Part shown: piece by piece, positions 1-10,966 of the stretch | How the letters are laid out: each line of letters opens with the position of its first letter | How positions within the stretch are numbered: position 1 is the first letter of the stretch | Assembly (NCBI GenBank): GCA_030426805.1 | Contig: JAUHXU010000001.1 | Span: 1,080,861 to 1,144,860 of the forward strand | Source: a bacterium | Lineage (GTDB): Bacteria; Planctomycetota; JAFGQW01 | DNA: 64,000 nt | Direction: 5' to 3' | The notes under the pieces: generated by a model | Database searches by the model: none | Told to the model about the DNA's origin: nothing | Seen by the model: the letters and a program-made list of their open reading frames with translations, nothing else | Translations under genes and position numbers: made by a program

Positions 1-72
<72 letters not shown>

Positions 73-133
73 GATGGCGGCAGAGGCTGCCACGGGGCCT
101 CGTGGGCGTCGGGGACGACCGCGAAGCGGGCAT

Positions 134-162
134 CATTTAATCCGCCGGGCACGGGGAGTCAA
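134..162 (-). promoter_or_regulatory. candidate sigma70 promoter of tRNA-Asp
   Basis: On the minus strand, TTGACT (162-157) is followed after 16 nt by TTAAAT (140-135), or after 17 nt by TAAATG (139-134). Transcription would start near 127, about 55 nt before the tRNA. This is the only AT-rich patch in the 270-bp gap between the tRNA and the divergent sigma-factor gene; nothing else is evident in that gap. Confidence 0.5.
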
Positions 163-342
163 TCAAATTGCCCGGTGCGGGCGGCGGGCGGGACGGCGCT
201 CCGGAGGCGGTGGGCGGACAAGGGCTTACGGCAACCGGTCGCGGGCGAAAACCGTTCCTGAAGGCCGGGGCGCCGATATCTCGATGTCCTCCCGGGCAGG
301 TTCCGGGCGAGCAACCGGACGCGCAGGGGGGTAAGATACGGC

Positions 343-942
343 ATGCATCACGAAGGCCACGGTCGCGCCGATCGGCGCGCAAGCGCCCCCGCCGCGAGCG
401 ACGACGCACTCCTCACCCGCTTCCTCGACGGCGACGCCGGTGCGTTCGAGACGATCTTCTACCGGCACCGCGACCAACTCGTCGCGCTCGCCCACCATCT
501 GGCCGGCGACTTCGAGACCGGCGAGGAACTCGTCCGACGCGCGATGGTCCGGATGTTCTCGCGCAAGGACCGCGGCCGCCACACGGTCGCCCTGCGGTTG
601 ATGCGCGCGGTCGTCCGCGAGTCGCGGCGCTTCGACCACCGGGCCCAGCTCTGGCGCGCGTTCGGCCGGCGCGCGACGCTCCGCCCCCGCCGACTCCTGC
701 CGGTCCGGCCACTCGGCGGCGGCCGCGAGGACCGGCGCGACTCGACCCGTCGCCGCGCGACCGTCGAAGCGCTCCGCCGGCTGCCACAGCGCGACCGCGA
801 GGTGATCGCCCTCTGCGATCTCGCGTCGCTGACCTACGAAGAAGCCGCCGTGATCGTCGGCCGCTCGCCGCGCGCCGTCGGCGTCCGCCTCGGCCGGGCC
901 CGCGTCCGCTTCGCGACGTGGTTCGAACGCCTGAACCGCTGA
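343..942 (+). CDS. ECF-type RNA polymerase sigma factor
   Basis: This 199-residue protein has the two-domain layout of sigma70-family ECF factors. Region 2 is near residues 24-60 (LLTRFLDGDAGAFETIFYRH), and region 4 is near 145-195, with the helix-turn-helix LTYEEAAVIVGRSPRAVGVR. The linker is rich in Arg. An ECF factor binds core polymerase and redirects it to a small promoter set. A zinc-finger anti-sigma gene starts 3 nt after its stop, the usual pairing, so activity is probably controlled by sequestration at the membrane. The ATG follows the hexamer TAAGAT by 5 nt. The target regulon is unknown; the next genes (1363, 3177) are candidates. Confidence 0.85.
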   Translation: MHHEGHGRADRRASAPAASDDALLTRFLDGDAGAFETIFYRHRDQLVALAHHLAGDFETGEELVRRAMVRMFSRKDRGRHTVALRLMRAVVRESRRFDHRAQLWRAFGRRATLRPRRLLPVRPLGGGREDRRDSTRRRATVEALRRLPQRDREVIALCDLASLTYEEAAVIVGRSPRAVGVRLGRARVRFATWFERLNR

Positions 943-945
943 GCA

Positions 946-1329
946 GTGCGCATCGAATGTGACATGTTCGGGCGATGGGCGTCGCTCTACCGCGACCGCC
1001 GTCTGCCCGGACGCGCACGCACCGCGGTCGAACGCCACCTGACGATCTGCGGGCAATGCGCGCAGCGCTACGAGGGCTTCGTGATCGCGCTGCACGAGGC
1101 CAACGTCGCGCCGATGGCCGGCGGCCTGATCCCGGCCGACGTCACCCACCAGTTGCCGAACCCCGACCCGCGCCGCCGGGTCCGCCGCACGCTCGTGAGC
1201 TTCGCGCTCTGGCTGCTCGGGCTCGCCGTGCTCGTGGGCCTGCTCGCGACCGCCTACGTCGCCGGCTACCGACGCGCCGTCGACGAGGTCCGCGCCCAAG
1301 ATCCGCCCGCCGCGACCGCCAGGCCCTGA
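946..1329 (+). CDS. membrane zinc-finger anti-sigma factor
   Basis: This 127-residue protein starts with GTG 3 nt after the sigma-factor stop. It carries the anti-sigma zinc-finger signature H-x3-C-x2-C (RHLTICGQC, near residues 29-37) and one hydrophobic segment near 84-110 (LWLLGLAVLVGLLATAYVAGY), followed by a short tail. That is the layout of ZAS-family anti-sigma factors, whose cytosolic zinc finger holds the ECF factor inactive until a signal acts on the membrane or outer part. The outer part here is only about 20 residues, so sensing may be done by the next products, which are anchored FecR/carboxypeptidase-regulatory-like proteins. Co-transcription with 343-942 is inferred from spacing. 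Confidence 0.8.
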   Translation: MRIECDMFGRWASLYRDRRLPGRARTAVERHLTICGQCAQRYEGFVIALHEANVAPMAGGLIPADVTHQLPNPDPRRRVRRTLVSFALWLLGLAVLVGLLATAYVAGYRRAVDEVRAQDPPAATARP

Positions 1330-1362
1330 CCGCCCCCCGCCTCGCACGGTAAGCTTCTGCCC

Positions 1363-3147
1363 ATGCGCCGCCCCACCCGCACGCTTCTGCTCGTCGCGCT
1401 CCTCGCACTCGGCGCCGCCGTCGCGGCCATCGCGCTCTGGCCGACGCCGGACGCCCACTCGCTCGAGATCCCGGTCGAAGGCGGCACGCTCGCACTCGAC
1501 GGTCCCGGATGGCGGCTCGAGCCTCCCGAACGCCCCGAGGTCGTCCACCTCGCGTTCGGCACGTGCCGCTCGACGAGCGACCGCGCGCCGCTGCAGGTCC
1601 GCACCCCGCTCGGCGTGCTTCACGCGACCGGTGCGTTTCACGCCTCGGTCGAACGCGACGGCGACCGCCTGCGCCTGCGCGCGACCAGCGATGGCGGCGT
1701 GCTCCACCTCGACGGCGCCCCGGTCGCGCCGGGCCAGTCCATCGAACGCCCGATTCGGCGCGGCGACTCGGGCGACGCGACACCACCGGTGCGGCTCGCT
1801 CGGATCGCGGGCCGCGTGATCGACACCGACGGCGAGCCGGCCGCGACGCGGGTGCGACTCGTCGCCGCCGCGAGCGTCGTCGCGGAGGTCGACACCGCCG
1901 ACGACGGCTCGTTCGCGTTCGACGCGGTGCCGGACGGCCGCTCCCACGTCGTCGTGGCGGACGGGCCTCGGGTCGCGGTCGCACCCGCCGCGAGCGACGC
2001 GACGTTGCGGCTCGGCTTCGCGACCGCGTTGCAAGGGGTCGTCGTCGACGCGGTGGGCGCGCCGATCACCGGCGCGACGGTGGAGGTGCTCGCGACGGAC
2101 GGACAGGCACCGATCGGCTGGCACCTCGGCCGCACCGCGACCGACGCAGCCGGCCGCTTCGGCATCGGCGGCCTGCCGCACATGACCGTCGCGATCCGCG
2201 TCACCGAACCCGGCGGCGAATCGCACACCCACCTCGACGTCGACCTCGCCGGCGAGCCGATGCTCGTCACGTTGCGCCCGTTGCCGCGACGCACGCTCCG
2301 CGGCGTCGTGCGTGACGACGCCGGCGCACTGCGCACCGCACGCGTGACGTTCGACGTCGCCGGTCACACGATCGCCGAAGCCGAGGCCGCGTCCGACGGC
2401 TCGTTCGTCGTCCATTACCGCGTCGCCGGTGCACCGACCGCACCGACCCTGCCGCTGCGCGCGAGCACGTCGAACGCGTCCGGCGAGACCGCGATCGCGT
2501 GGGCGCGTCCGCCGACCGAACCGATCGAGATCGTCGTGACCCCCGCAGCGCCAGCGGCCCAACCCGCCGCGAACGGCGCGACCCGACAGCCCGCCGTGCG
2601 CCGACCGCCGACCCCTCGCCGCGGCGCGATTCGCGGGCGGGTGGACGGAGCGATCGGCGTCGGCGACGCACGACGCGTGCACGCATTCGCGATCGGCCCG
2701 GTCACGCGCGGTGTCTCTCTCCAAGACGACGACCGCTTCGCGATCGACGAACTCCCCGAAGGCCGCTACCGCGTCGTCGTGCTCGCGAGCGACGGCAGCG
2801 GCGCGACGGTGACCGACGTGGACGTCCGACCACGCGCGTCGGCCGACGTCGGCCTGCTTCGCCCGAGCCCGGGCGTCGTGCTCCGCGTGACCGCGACCGA
2901 CATGGACGACGCCTCGATCGCGCACGACGCGATACTCGAATCGCTCGATGCCCCGGATACGACCCCGGTCGTCGGCCGCGTCGCCGACGGCGAATGGCCG
3001 ACCGGCACGCTCGCGTTCGGCCCGGTGCCGCCCGGTCGGTACCGGTTGCGCGTCTTGCCCCGCGATCGGACCCGCGTCGCAGCCGAGGAGACCCTCGTGC
3101 TCGACACGCCGGAAACCCTACAGCGGGTTCGTTGCCCGCGTCGCTGA
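1363..3147 (+). CDS. anchored FecR-like and carboxypeptidase-regulatory-like domain protein
   Basis: This 594-residue protein begins with a signal anchor (TLLLVALLALGAAVAAIALW), so most of it is extracytoplasmic. Residues about 65-125 resemble a FecR domain (VRTPLGVLHATGAF, then GGVLHLDGAPVAPGQSIERP). Four beta-domain repeats of carboxypeptidase-regulatory type follow (IAGRVIDTDGEPA..., LQGVVVDAVGAPITGATVEV, LRGVVRDDAGAL..., IRGRVDGAIGVGDARRVHAF), each with a D-G-F or similar turn. FecR domains relay signals to ECF sigma factors, which fits the upstream sigma/anti-sigma pair 33 nt away. There is no Shine-Dalgarno sequence; TAAGCT lies 7 nt before the ATG. The FecR assignment rests on motif similarity only. 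Confidence 0.7.
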   Translation: MRRPTRTLLLVALLALGAAVAAIALWPTPDAHSLEIPVEGGTLALDGPGWRLEPPERPEVVHLAFGTCRSTSDRAPLQVRTPLGVLHATGAFHASVERDGDRLRLRATSDGGVLHLDGAPVAPGQSIERPIRRGDSGDATPPVRLARIAGRVIDTDGEPAATRVRLVAAASVVAEVDTADDGSFAFDAVPDGRSHVVVADGPRVAVAPAASDATLRLGFATALQGVVVDAVGAPITGATVEVLATDGQAPIGWHLGRTATDAAGRFGIGGLPHMTVAIRVTEPGGESHTHLDVDLAGEPMLVTLRPLPRRTLRGVVRDDAGALRTARVTFDVAGHTIAEAEAASDGSFVVHYRVAGAPTAPTLPLRASTSNASGETAIAWARPPTEPIEIVVTPAAPAAQPAANGATRQPAVRRPPTPRRGAIRGRVDGAIGVGDARRVHAFAIGPVTRGVSLQDDDRFAIDELPEGRYRVVVLASDGSGATVTDVDVRPRASADVGLLRPSPGVVLRVTATDMDDASIAHDAILESLDAPDTTPVVGRVADGEWPTGTLAFGPVPPGRYRLRVLPRDRTRVAAEETLVLDTPETLQRVRCPRR

Positions 3148-3176
3148 GCGGTCGCCGTACGGTATAACTGCGAGCC

Positions 3177-4875
3177 ATGAACGACCGGCTGACCAAGGTG
3201 CTTCTCGTCAGCCTCGCGGCATTGACGCTGATCGTGATCGGGATCAGCGAGCTCGGCTTGTTCGACGAGTCCCCCGCGGCGCTACCGGACCCCGACCCCG
3301 TCGACCCGAAATCGGTTTCGACGACGGCCGACGGCAATGCACCCGACGAGAAGACCGTCGGTTCCGAGACGACCGGCACGCCACCGGCCGACCAGGGGCC
3401 GAAGGAGACGCGCGTCACCGTCACGTGGCGACTCGTCGCGGCTGCGCTCCCGACGCCCACCGCTGCCGAGACCAAGCCGCTACGCCCCGAGGGGCTCGTG
3501 GCGTTGCCGAAGGTCGAGGGTCGCCTCGTGATCCGCACGCCGAGCGACACCGGCGGCGTCGCGTCGGTCACCGTCGTGCACGGCTCGCCGCTGACGTTCA
3601 CGCAGCGAGTCGGCAAGGCGACGTCGACGGTCTTCGCATTCACCGGGTTCGGACGTGACACGCGCATCGTGCGGATCGCGTTCGCGAGCGGCGAGTCGGT
3701 GCTGCGGATGCTCGGCACCCGCGCACTCGGCCCCACCGCGACGGTCTTGCACATCGTGGGCGTCGGCCCGTGCGCCGGTCGCGTGCGGGCGCGCGACGGC
3801 GAGCCCGTCGTCGGCGCCACCGTGCGCATCGACGACGCGACCACCGCGACCGACGCGGACGGTCGTTTCGCGTTCGAACGTATCCGCGGCGGCACGCCGC
3901 TCGTCTCGGTCACGGCACCGGGCTTCGCCGCCCACCGCGAGCCGATCCCGACCGCCCGGCGCTTCGGCGAGTCCGACGCGCCCGCATACGTCCCGGACGT
4001 GCGGCTCGCGCGCGGCCGCCGCATCACGGTTCGCGCTCGCGCGAAGACCGTCGCCGGCAGCGCGATCACGTGGCATCTGCTGCCGTTCGGCTACCAGCTC
4101 AGCAACCCGCACCTCGCGGTCGAGGCGATGACCGGCCTGCGCGCATCGGTCGGCGACGCCGTCGTCGTCGAGCACGCACCCGCCGACCAGGCGCTCGTAC
4201 TCGTCGGCGAGCACCCGGCATTCGACCACGTCTACCGACGGATCGAACCCGGCGCCGCCGACCTCGAGTTGACCTTCGACCTGACGCCCCGACGCCTTCT
4301 CGTCGGCCGTGTCGCGGCACAGGCGAACCGCGAACCGATCGACAATGCGCGCGTCGAATCGAGCCTCGACGACATCACGCTCGGCGACGCGCTCGGCGCA
4401 GCCGCTCGGATACCGACCGGCCACCGCGTCTGCAACTTCCCGCTGCCGTCACTCGCGACCCCGGTCGCGACCGCACCCGCACTCGAGGACGGCGGGCAGT
4501 TCGAGATCACCTACGATCGAGGCGCGACACTGCGACTGCGCGCCACCGCGACCGGCTATTCACCGGCGACCATGACCGTGGACGACAGCGACGACACGGT
4601 CGTGATCGCACTGCCGCCGAAGCGCGGCGCCGGGCCGGGCAACATTCGGATGAGCGTGACGCTCGGTAGCCATGCCCGAATCACCGAGGTTCGGCACCGC
4701 GGGATCGACGTCACGGCCCCGTCGCAACTCCAACCGGGTCACGTGCTCCAGACGATCCCCGACGTGCCGGCCGGCCAATACGAGGTCACGATCGAGGCGC
4801 CGGGCTTCGAGCCCTACACCGGCGCCCTGCGAGTCGACGCCGACGACGAGCGGCGGCTCGTCGCGTTTCTGTCGC

Positions 4876-4892
<17 letters not shown>
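3177..4892 (+). CDS. anchored carboxypeptidase-regulatory-like beta-domain protein
   Basis: This 571-residue protein has an N-terminal membrane anchor (VLLVSLAALTLIVIGISELG) and then a Pro/Asp-rich linker. One clear carboxypeptidase-regulatory-like domain (GRVRARDGEPVVGATVRIDD, then TDADGRFAF) lies near residues 200-245. Weaker copies follow near 380-480, and the last one (VPAGQYEVTIEAPGFEPYTG) is near the C-terminus. Such beta-sandwich domains are non-catalytic. It follows 1363-3147 by 29 nt and probably belongs to the same signalling unit or its regulon. TATAAC lies 8 nt before the ATG with no Shine-Dalgarno sequence, so it may also have its own leaderless transcript. Its last 17 nt overlap the convergent debranching-enzyme gene. 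Confidence 0.65.
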
Positions 4893-6924
<2,032 letters not shown>

Positions 6925-7168
6925 CTTACAACCACCGCTCGAGCTCGTCGCTTTACAGGACCGCCCCCCCGGGGGACACTGGAGAAACTGAGTCTCTTAT
7001 CGCAAAAAGCCTCGCAGGCGCCGAACCCTCGCGGATGACGAACCGATAGCGGACGGTTCAAAAACGGGAGTAGGCTCCGAACGGGGACGGCCCGATCGCG
7101 GGACGCCCCCCCACGAAGTGAAGGAAGTACGGCCCAATCGAAACGAACGGAAGCCAACGGTAGAAACC

Positions 7169-7639
7169 ATGTTCGACCTCAGCAGTCAGTACGCGATCCG
7201 CGCGGTCCTCCACCTGGCTCGGCTCGAGCCGGGAACGCTCGTGCAAGCGCACGTGCTCGCGAAGGAGTTGGACCTCCCCGCCCCCTATCTGTCCAAGATT
7301 CTCCAGCAACTCGTCAAGGACGGCCTCACGGTCTCCCGCAAGGGCCCGTCCGGCGGCTTTGCGCTGGCTAAGCCATCGGCCGAGATCCGCGTGTTCGACG
7401 TCGTCAACGCGTTCCAGGATCTGGGCCACGGCTCGACCCGCTCGCTGGGGCACGACGAAGCGCTCGAGCCGCTCGAGGAGTTCATCCGCGGATGGCGCGC
7501 GAGCTTCGTGCAAACGCTGCGGGGCCTCACGGTCGCCCAGCTGATCGATCACGCCGACAAGCGTCGGGCGCAGCGCCTCGAGACGGAGCGCGCCGCGCCG
7601 GTCCAGGCGGAGCCGATCGCCGCACGCGACTCGGCCTGA
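7169..7639 (+). CDS. Rrf2-family transcriptional regulator without Fe-S cysteines
   Basis: Starting at the ATG at 7169 gives the canonical Rrf2 opening MFDLSSQYAIRAVLHLA and a 156-residue protein; an upstream GTG at 7118 would add 17 atypical residues. The winged helix-turn-helix spans residues about 1-80, with LPAPYLSKILQQLVKDGL as the recognition region and GPSGGFALAKP as the wing. The three cysteines that hold the cluster in IscR/NsrR are absent, and the protein has no Cys at all. It therefore must respond to something other than an Fe-S cluster, or act as a constitutive repressor. The next gene starts 188 bp downstream behind its own candidate promoter. Confidence 0.87.
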   Translation: MFDLSSQYAIRAVLHLARLEPGTLVQAHVLAKELDLPAPYLSKILQQLVKDGLTVSRKGPSGGFALAKPSAEIRVFDVVNAFQDLGHGSTRSLGHDEALEPLEEFIRGWRASFVQTLRGLTVAQLIDHADKRRAQRLETERAAPVQAEPIAARDSA

Positions 7640-7747
7640 TCCGACGCCACGGTCTCGCGTCTCTGCGCGAGACGCGCCGGGATCGCGGACCCGCTCCTCC
7701 CGTACGCGAAATGTTACGCAGGGGCGCCCGGAATCCGCCCGCACGCG

Positions 7748-7777
7748 TTGAGCCGCGTGCGGCGGATCTGCTACGGT
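7748..7777 (+). promoter_or_regulatory. candidate sigma70 promoter of the metallopeptidase gene
   Basis: TTGAGC (7748-7753) and TACGGT (7772-7777) are separated by 18 nt. Transcription would start near 7785, leaving a leader of about 43 nt that contains AAGGAG (7816-7821), 6 nt before the TTG start codon at 7828. Confidence 0.4.
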
Positions 7778-7827
7778 AGAAGTCACACAAGGGCAGCCAG
7801 GGACCACCGCAGACGAAGGAGAGTTCG

Positions 7828-10818
7828 TTGCGCATCACCACTCTCGGACTCACCGTGTGTCTATCGCTTGCCGCGGCCGCGCCCGCGCAACTCGGCGGAG
7901 ACCACCACACGATTTGGGTCGCAAACGACCTTACACTCGAACATGCATCGAGCGACTGGACCGACACCGCGACACTCGCGGACCGCGAGCCGGCATGGCA
8001 GTCGGTTCACGACCGCCTCGGCGACTGGCGCGTCACGTTCGACACCGCGCTCGGGTCGCCGGCGTTTCTCTATGGCGCGCCGCTCGACACGGGCTTGCGC
8101 CCGCTGCCCGTCAACGACGCGACGGCGCGGTCGCGCGAACTGATCACCGACCTCTCGCAAGCCCTCGGCGTGCACGAGCCGGGACGCCTTCGCCTGTGGC
8201 ACGCGGACGTCATCCGCAACACGCACGGCCAAGAGCTCGTCGCGATCGGCTTCAAGCAGATGCACAAGGGCTACGAGGTGCGCACGCTGACGAAGGCGAT
8301 GCGCGTCGCGGCCTACTGGAACCTGACGCTCGGCAAGCTCTCCGCGCTCTCCTCCGAGGTCGCGTCCGGGCTCGACGTCGACGTCACGAACCCGATGGAT
8401 CGCGCGACCGCGATCCAGACCGCGCAGAGCCACTTGCCGGATCACTACGCACCGGGCACCGGCCGCGTCCTGTCGGTCCGCACGTTCGTGCTCGTCGGCA
8501 AGATCGAAGATCAGCAGAGCGCCCGCCTCGTGCACGAGGTTCGCATCCAAACCGACGACCCGCACCTCTGGACCGTCGTGATCGATGCGAAGACCGGTGA
8601 GCGCGAGTTCATCGGCGACGGCATCTGCCACGTCGACCTCAAGGGCAACGTGATGCTCGGCGTGCTGACGAAGCAAGGCGGCGTGCCGCCGTCGGTGCCG
8701 TTCGCGCTGCTGCCGGCCGAGGACCTCCAGATCACGTCGCCGTCGGGCAACGCGTTCACCGACGCCAACGGCGACTTCACGATCACCAACGCCGGGACGA
8801 CCCCGGTAACCGTGGGCAACCAGCTCTTCGGTCGCTACGTCGACGTTCGCAACTCGGCGGGCGGGCGGCTCACGTGGTCGGCGCCGGTCACGCCCGGCAC
8901 GCCGGCGAACATCGTGATCAACGGCACGCACGCCAACGAGTTCGACACCGCACAGACGACGATCTATCGCTGGACCACGACGACGCGGCACATGATCGCG
9001 AACGAGTGGACGACCTACAACGGATTGCCGAACCTCCGGGCGAACGCCAACCTCACCCGGACGTGCAACGCACACTGGGACGGCAGCACGATCAACTTCT
9101 ACAACTCGGGAAGCGGCTGCAACAACACGGCCATCCCGGACGTGATCGCGCACGAGTACGGCCACGGCTTCCACCAGTTCTTCAACGGCAGCACGAACCC
9201 GGGGCAGTTCTCCGAAGGGATCGGCGACCACCTCGGCCTCTACGTGCGCTCGATCGAAGACGGCGCCGTGTTCCGCAACCTCGGTGAGGGCTTCCGCACC
9301 ACCGGTGGCAGCGTCCGCGACTACCGCATCGGCGGCAGCGCGAACCAGACGCAGTGGCCGGCGTCGAACAAGGCCGTCCACACCGGCGGCCAGATCTGGG
9401 GCGGCTTCACGGTCGACCTCCTCGACGCACTCGTGTTGAAGCACGGCTTCGCGCAGGGCATGCCGCTGTCGGCGAACATCACGCTCGCGCAGTACGCGAT
9501 GCGTCCGCCGGACATGCCGGACGGCGTCCGCAACACGATGCTCGTGGACGACAACGACGCGAACCTGCTCAACGGCTCGCCGAACTTCGCCGAGATCGCC
9601 GCGGCAGCGGATCGCCACCTGATCCCGCGCCCGGCCGACCCGCTGATCGTGCAGATTTCGCACAACGCGCTGCCGAACACCGGCGACACCGTGAACAACT
9701 ACGTCGTCTCGGCGCAGATCATCTCGACTGCGACGAACATCGCGAACGCGACGATGACGTATGCGATCAACGGTGGCGCACCGGTCACGGTGACGATGAC
9801 CGCCGGGCCGAACGACACGTACACCGCGAACATCCCCGCGCAGACCGCCGTCAAGGTCGTCGCCTACTCGATCAACTCGAGTGACGCGTCGAGCAACAAC
9901 GCGCGCCTGCCGCAGAGCGGGAGTTTCTCGTTCACGGTGGGTCGCGAGACGGTCGCCTTGTCGGACTCGTTCGAGACCGACCAGGGCTGGACGCCGGACC
10001 CGGGTGACAACGCGACGACCGGCCGCTTCGAGCGGGTCGATCCGTTCGCATCGGGCACGAACCAGCCCGAGGACGACAACACGCCGGGCAGTGGCACGAT
10101 CTGCTACATCACGCAGAACGGCGCTCGCAACCAGACCGCCTCCGCGCACGACGTCGACAACGGCAAGACGTCGATCGTCAGCCCGACGCTCGACCTGAGC
10201 AGCCTGCCGGCCGGTGCGGCGAAGCTCGACTTCGCCTACTGGCTCGTGATCAACACCCAGCTCAACGACTTCATGCGAGTCGACGTGTCGTCGAACAACG
10301 GCGCGAGCTGGACGCAGATCTGGCAGCAGACGTCGTCGGTGTCGTCGTGGCGCAGCGTCAGTGGTCTGACGATTCCGGGACCCTACACCAACCAGATGAA
10401 GATCCGGATGTGGTGCCAGGACAACCCGAACAACTCGTTGACCGACTGCTGCATCGACGACGTCGTGATCAAGGCGTTCGACGACAACGTCGCCGCGCTG
10501 ACCGCGAACACGGCGACGCCCGCGATCGGCACGACCGTCAACTACACGATCCAGGCCCAGCGCGAAGCGGGCGCGGTCTACGTGTTCGCGTTCTCGCTGG
10601 CGAAGTCGAAGACGCCGCTGCCGGGCATCGGCACGATCGACCTCGGCGTCCCGTTCTACGGCCTGTGGACGGGCACGCTCGACGCGTCGGGCACCGACAC
10701 GTTCGGCATTCCGATCCCGAACTCGTCGCTCCTGAAGGGTCTGCCGCTGCACACGCAGGTCGTGGTGGCCGGTGGCGCGAACATCGTGTCCAACCTCTGG
10801 ACGCTCGTCGCCCAGTAG
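7828..10818 (+). CDS. secreted gluzincin metallopeptidase (M36/fungalysin-like)
   Basis: This 996-residue protein has a signal peptide (LTVCLSLAAAAPAQ) and a propeptide of about 250 residues. The zinc site is HEYGH (His442, Glu443, His446), with a downstream third ligand in SEGIGD (Glu463). That HExxH...E spacing is the gluzincin pattern, and the layout resembles M36 peptidases. Residues about 705-880 look like a MAM/immune-inhibitor-type jelly roll (DSFETDQGW..., then DFMRVDVSSNNGASWTQIW). The last 100 residues are a secreted beta module also found in 10967-12262 and 24452-25753. Expected role: extracellular protein degradation. The start is TTG at 7828, backed by AAGGAG at 6 nt. A strong terminator follows. 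Confidence 0.85.
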   Translation: MRITTLGLTVCLSLAAAAPAQLGGDHHTIWVANDLTLEHASSDWTDTATLADREPAWQSVHDRLGDWRVTFDTALGSPAFLYGAPLDTGLRPLPVNDATARSRELITDLSQALGVHEPGRLRLWHADVIRNTHGQELVAIGFKQMHKGYEVRTLTKAMRVAAYWNLTLGKLSALSSEVASGLDVDVTNPMDRATAIQTAQSHLPDHYAPGTGRVLSVRTFVLVGKIEDQQSARLVHEVRIQTDDPHLWTVVIDAKTGEREFIGDGICHVDLKGNVMLGVLTKQGGVPPSVPFALLPAEDLQITSPSGNAFTDANGDFTITNAGTTPVTVGNQLFGRYVDVRNSAGGRLTWSAPVTPGTPANIVINGTHANEFDTAQTTIYRWTTTTRHMIANEWTTYNGLPNLRANANLTRTCNAHWDGSTINFYNSGSGCNNTAIPDVIAHEYGHGFHQFFNGSTNPGQFSEGIGDHLGLYVRSIEDGAVFRNLGEGFRTTGGSVRDYRIGGSANQTQWPASNKAVHTGGQIWGGFTVDLLDALVLKHGFAQGMPLSANITLAQYAMRPPDMPDGVRNTMLVDDNDANLLNGSPNFAEIAAAADRHLIPRPADPLIVQISHNALPNTGDTVNNYVVSAQIISTATNIANATMTYAINGGAPVTVTMTAGPNDTYTANIPAQTAVKVVAYSINSSDASSNNARLPQSGSFSFTVGRETVALSDSFETDQGWTPDPGDNATTGRFERVDPFASGTNQPEDDNTPGSGTICYITQNGARNQTASAHDVDNGKTSIVSPTLDLSSLPAGAAKLDFAYWLVINTQLNDFMRVDVSSNNGASWTQIWQQTSSVSSWRSVSGLTIPGPYTNQMKIRMWCQDNPNNSLTDCCIDDVVIKAFDDNVAALTANTATPAIGTTVNYTIQAQREAGAVYVFAFSLAKSKTPLPGIGTIDLGVPFYGLWTGTLDASGTDTFGIPIPNSSLLKGLPLHTQVVVAGGANIVSNLWTLVAQ

Positions 10819-10847
10819 ACGATTCTCGCTCTGATCCGACGAACGAC

Positions 10848-10880
10848 GGGGTCGCCCACACCGGGCGGCCCCTTTTTTTT
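10848..10880 (+). terminator. intrinsic terminator of the metallopeptidase gene
   Basis: GGGGTCGCCC pairs with GGGCGGCCCC (10 bp, one G-T wobble) around a 5-nt loop and is followed by eight T residues (10873-10880). It lies 30 nt after the stop codon. Confidence 0.9.
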
Positions 10881-10966
10881 GATAGCCCCGGGTGCCGAAC
10901 GGCCGACAAGGACAGGTGGTGATCGCGGTCGCGGCATGACGCCGCACGACGACGGAGGGTCGAGTC

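Noticed and set aside
226..2925. Long minus-strand open frame of 899 codons opposite the sigma/anti-sigma genes
   Set aside because: Arg/Ala/Asp-rich composition without domains; it is the antisense shadow of G/C-biased codons in 343-3147.
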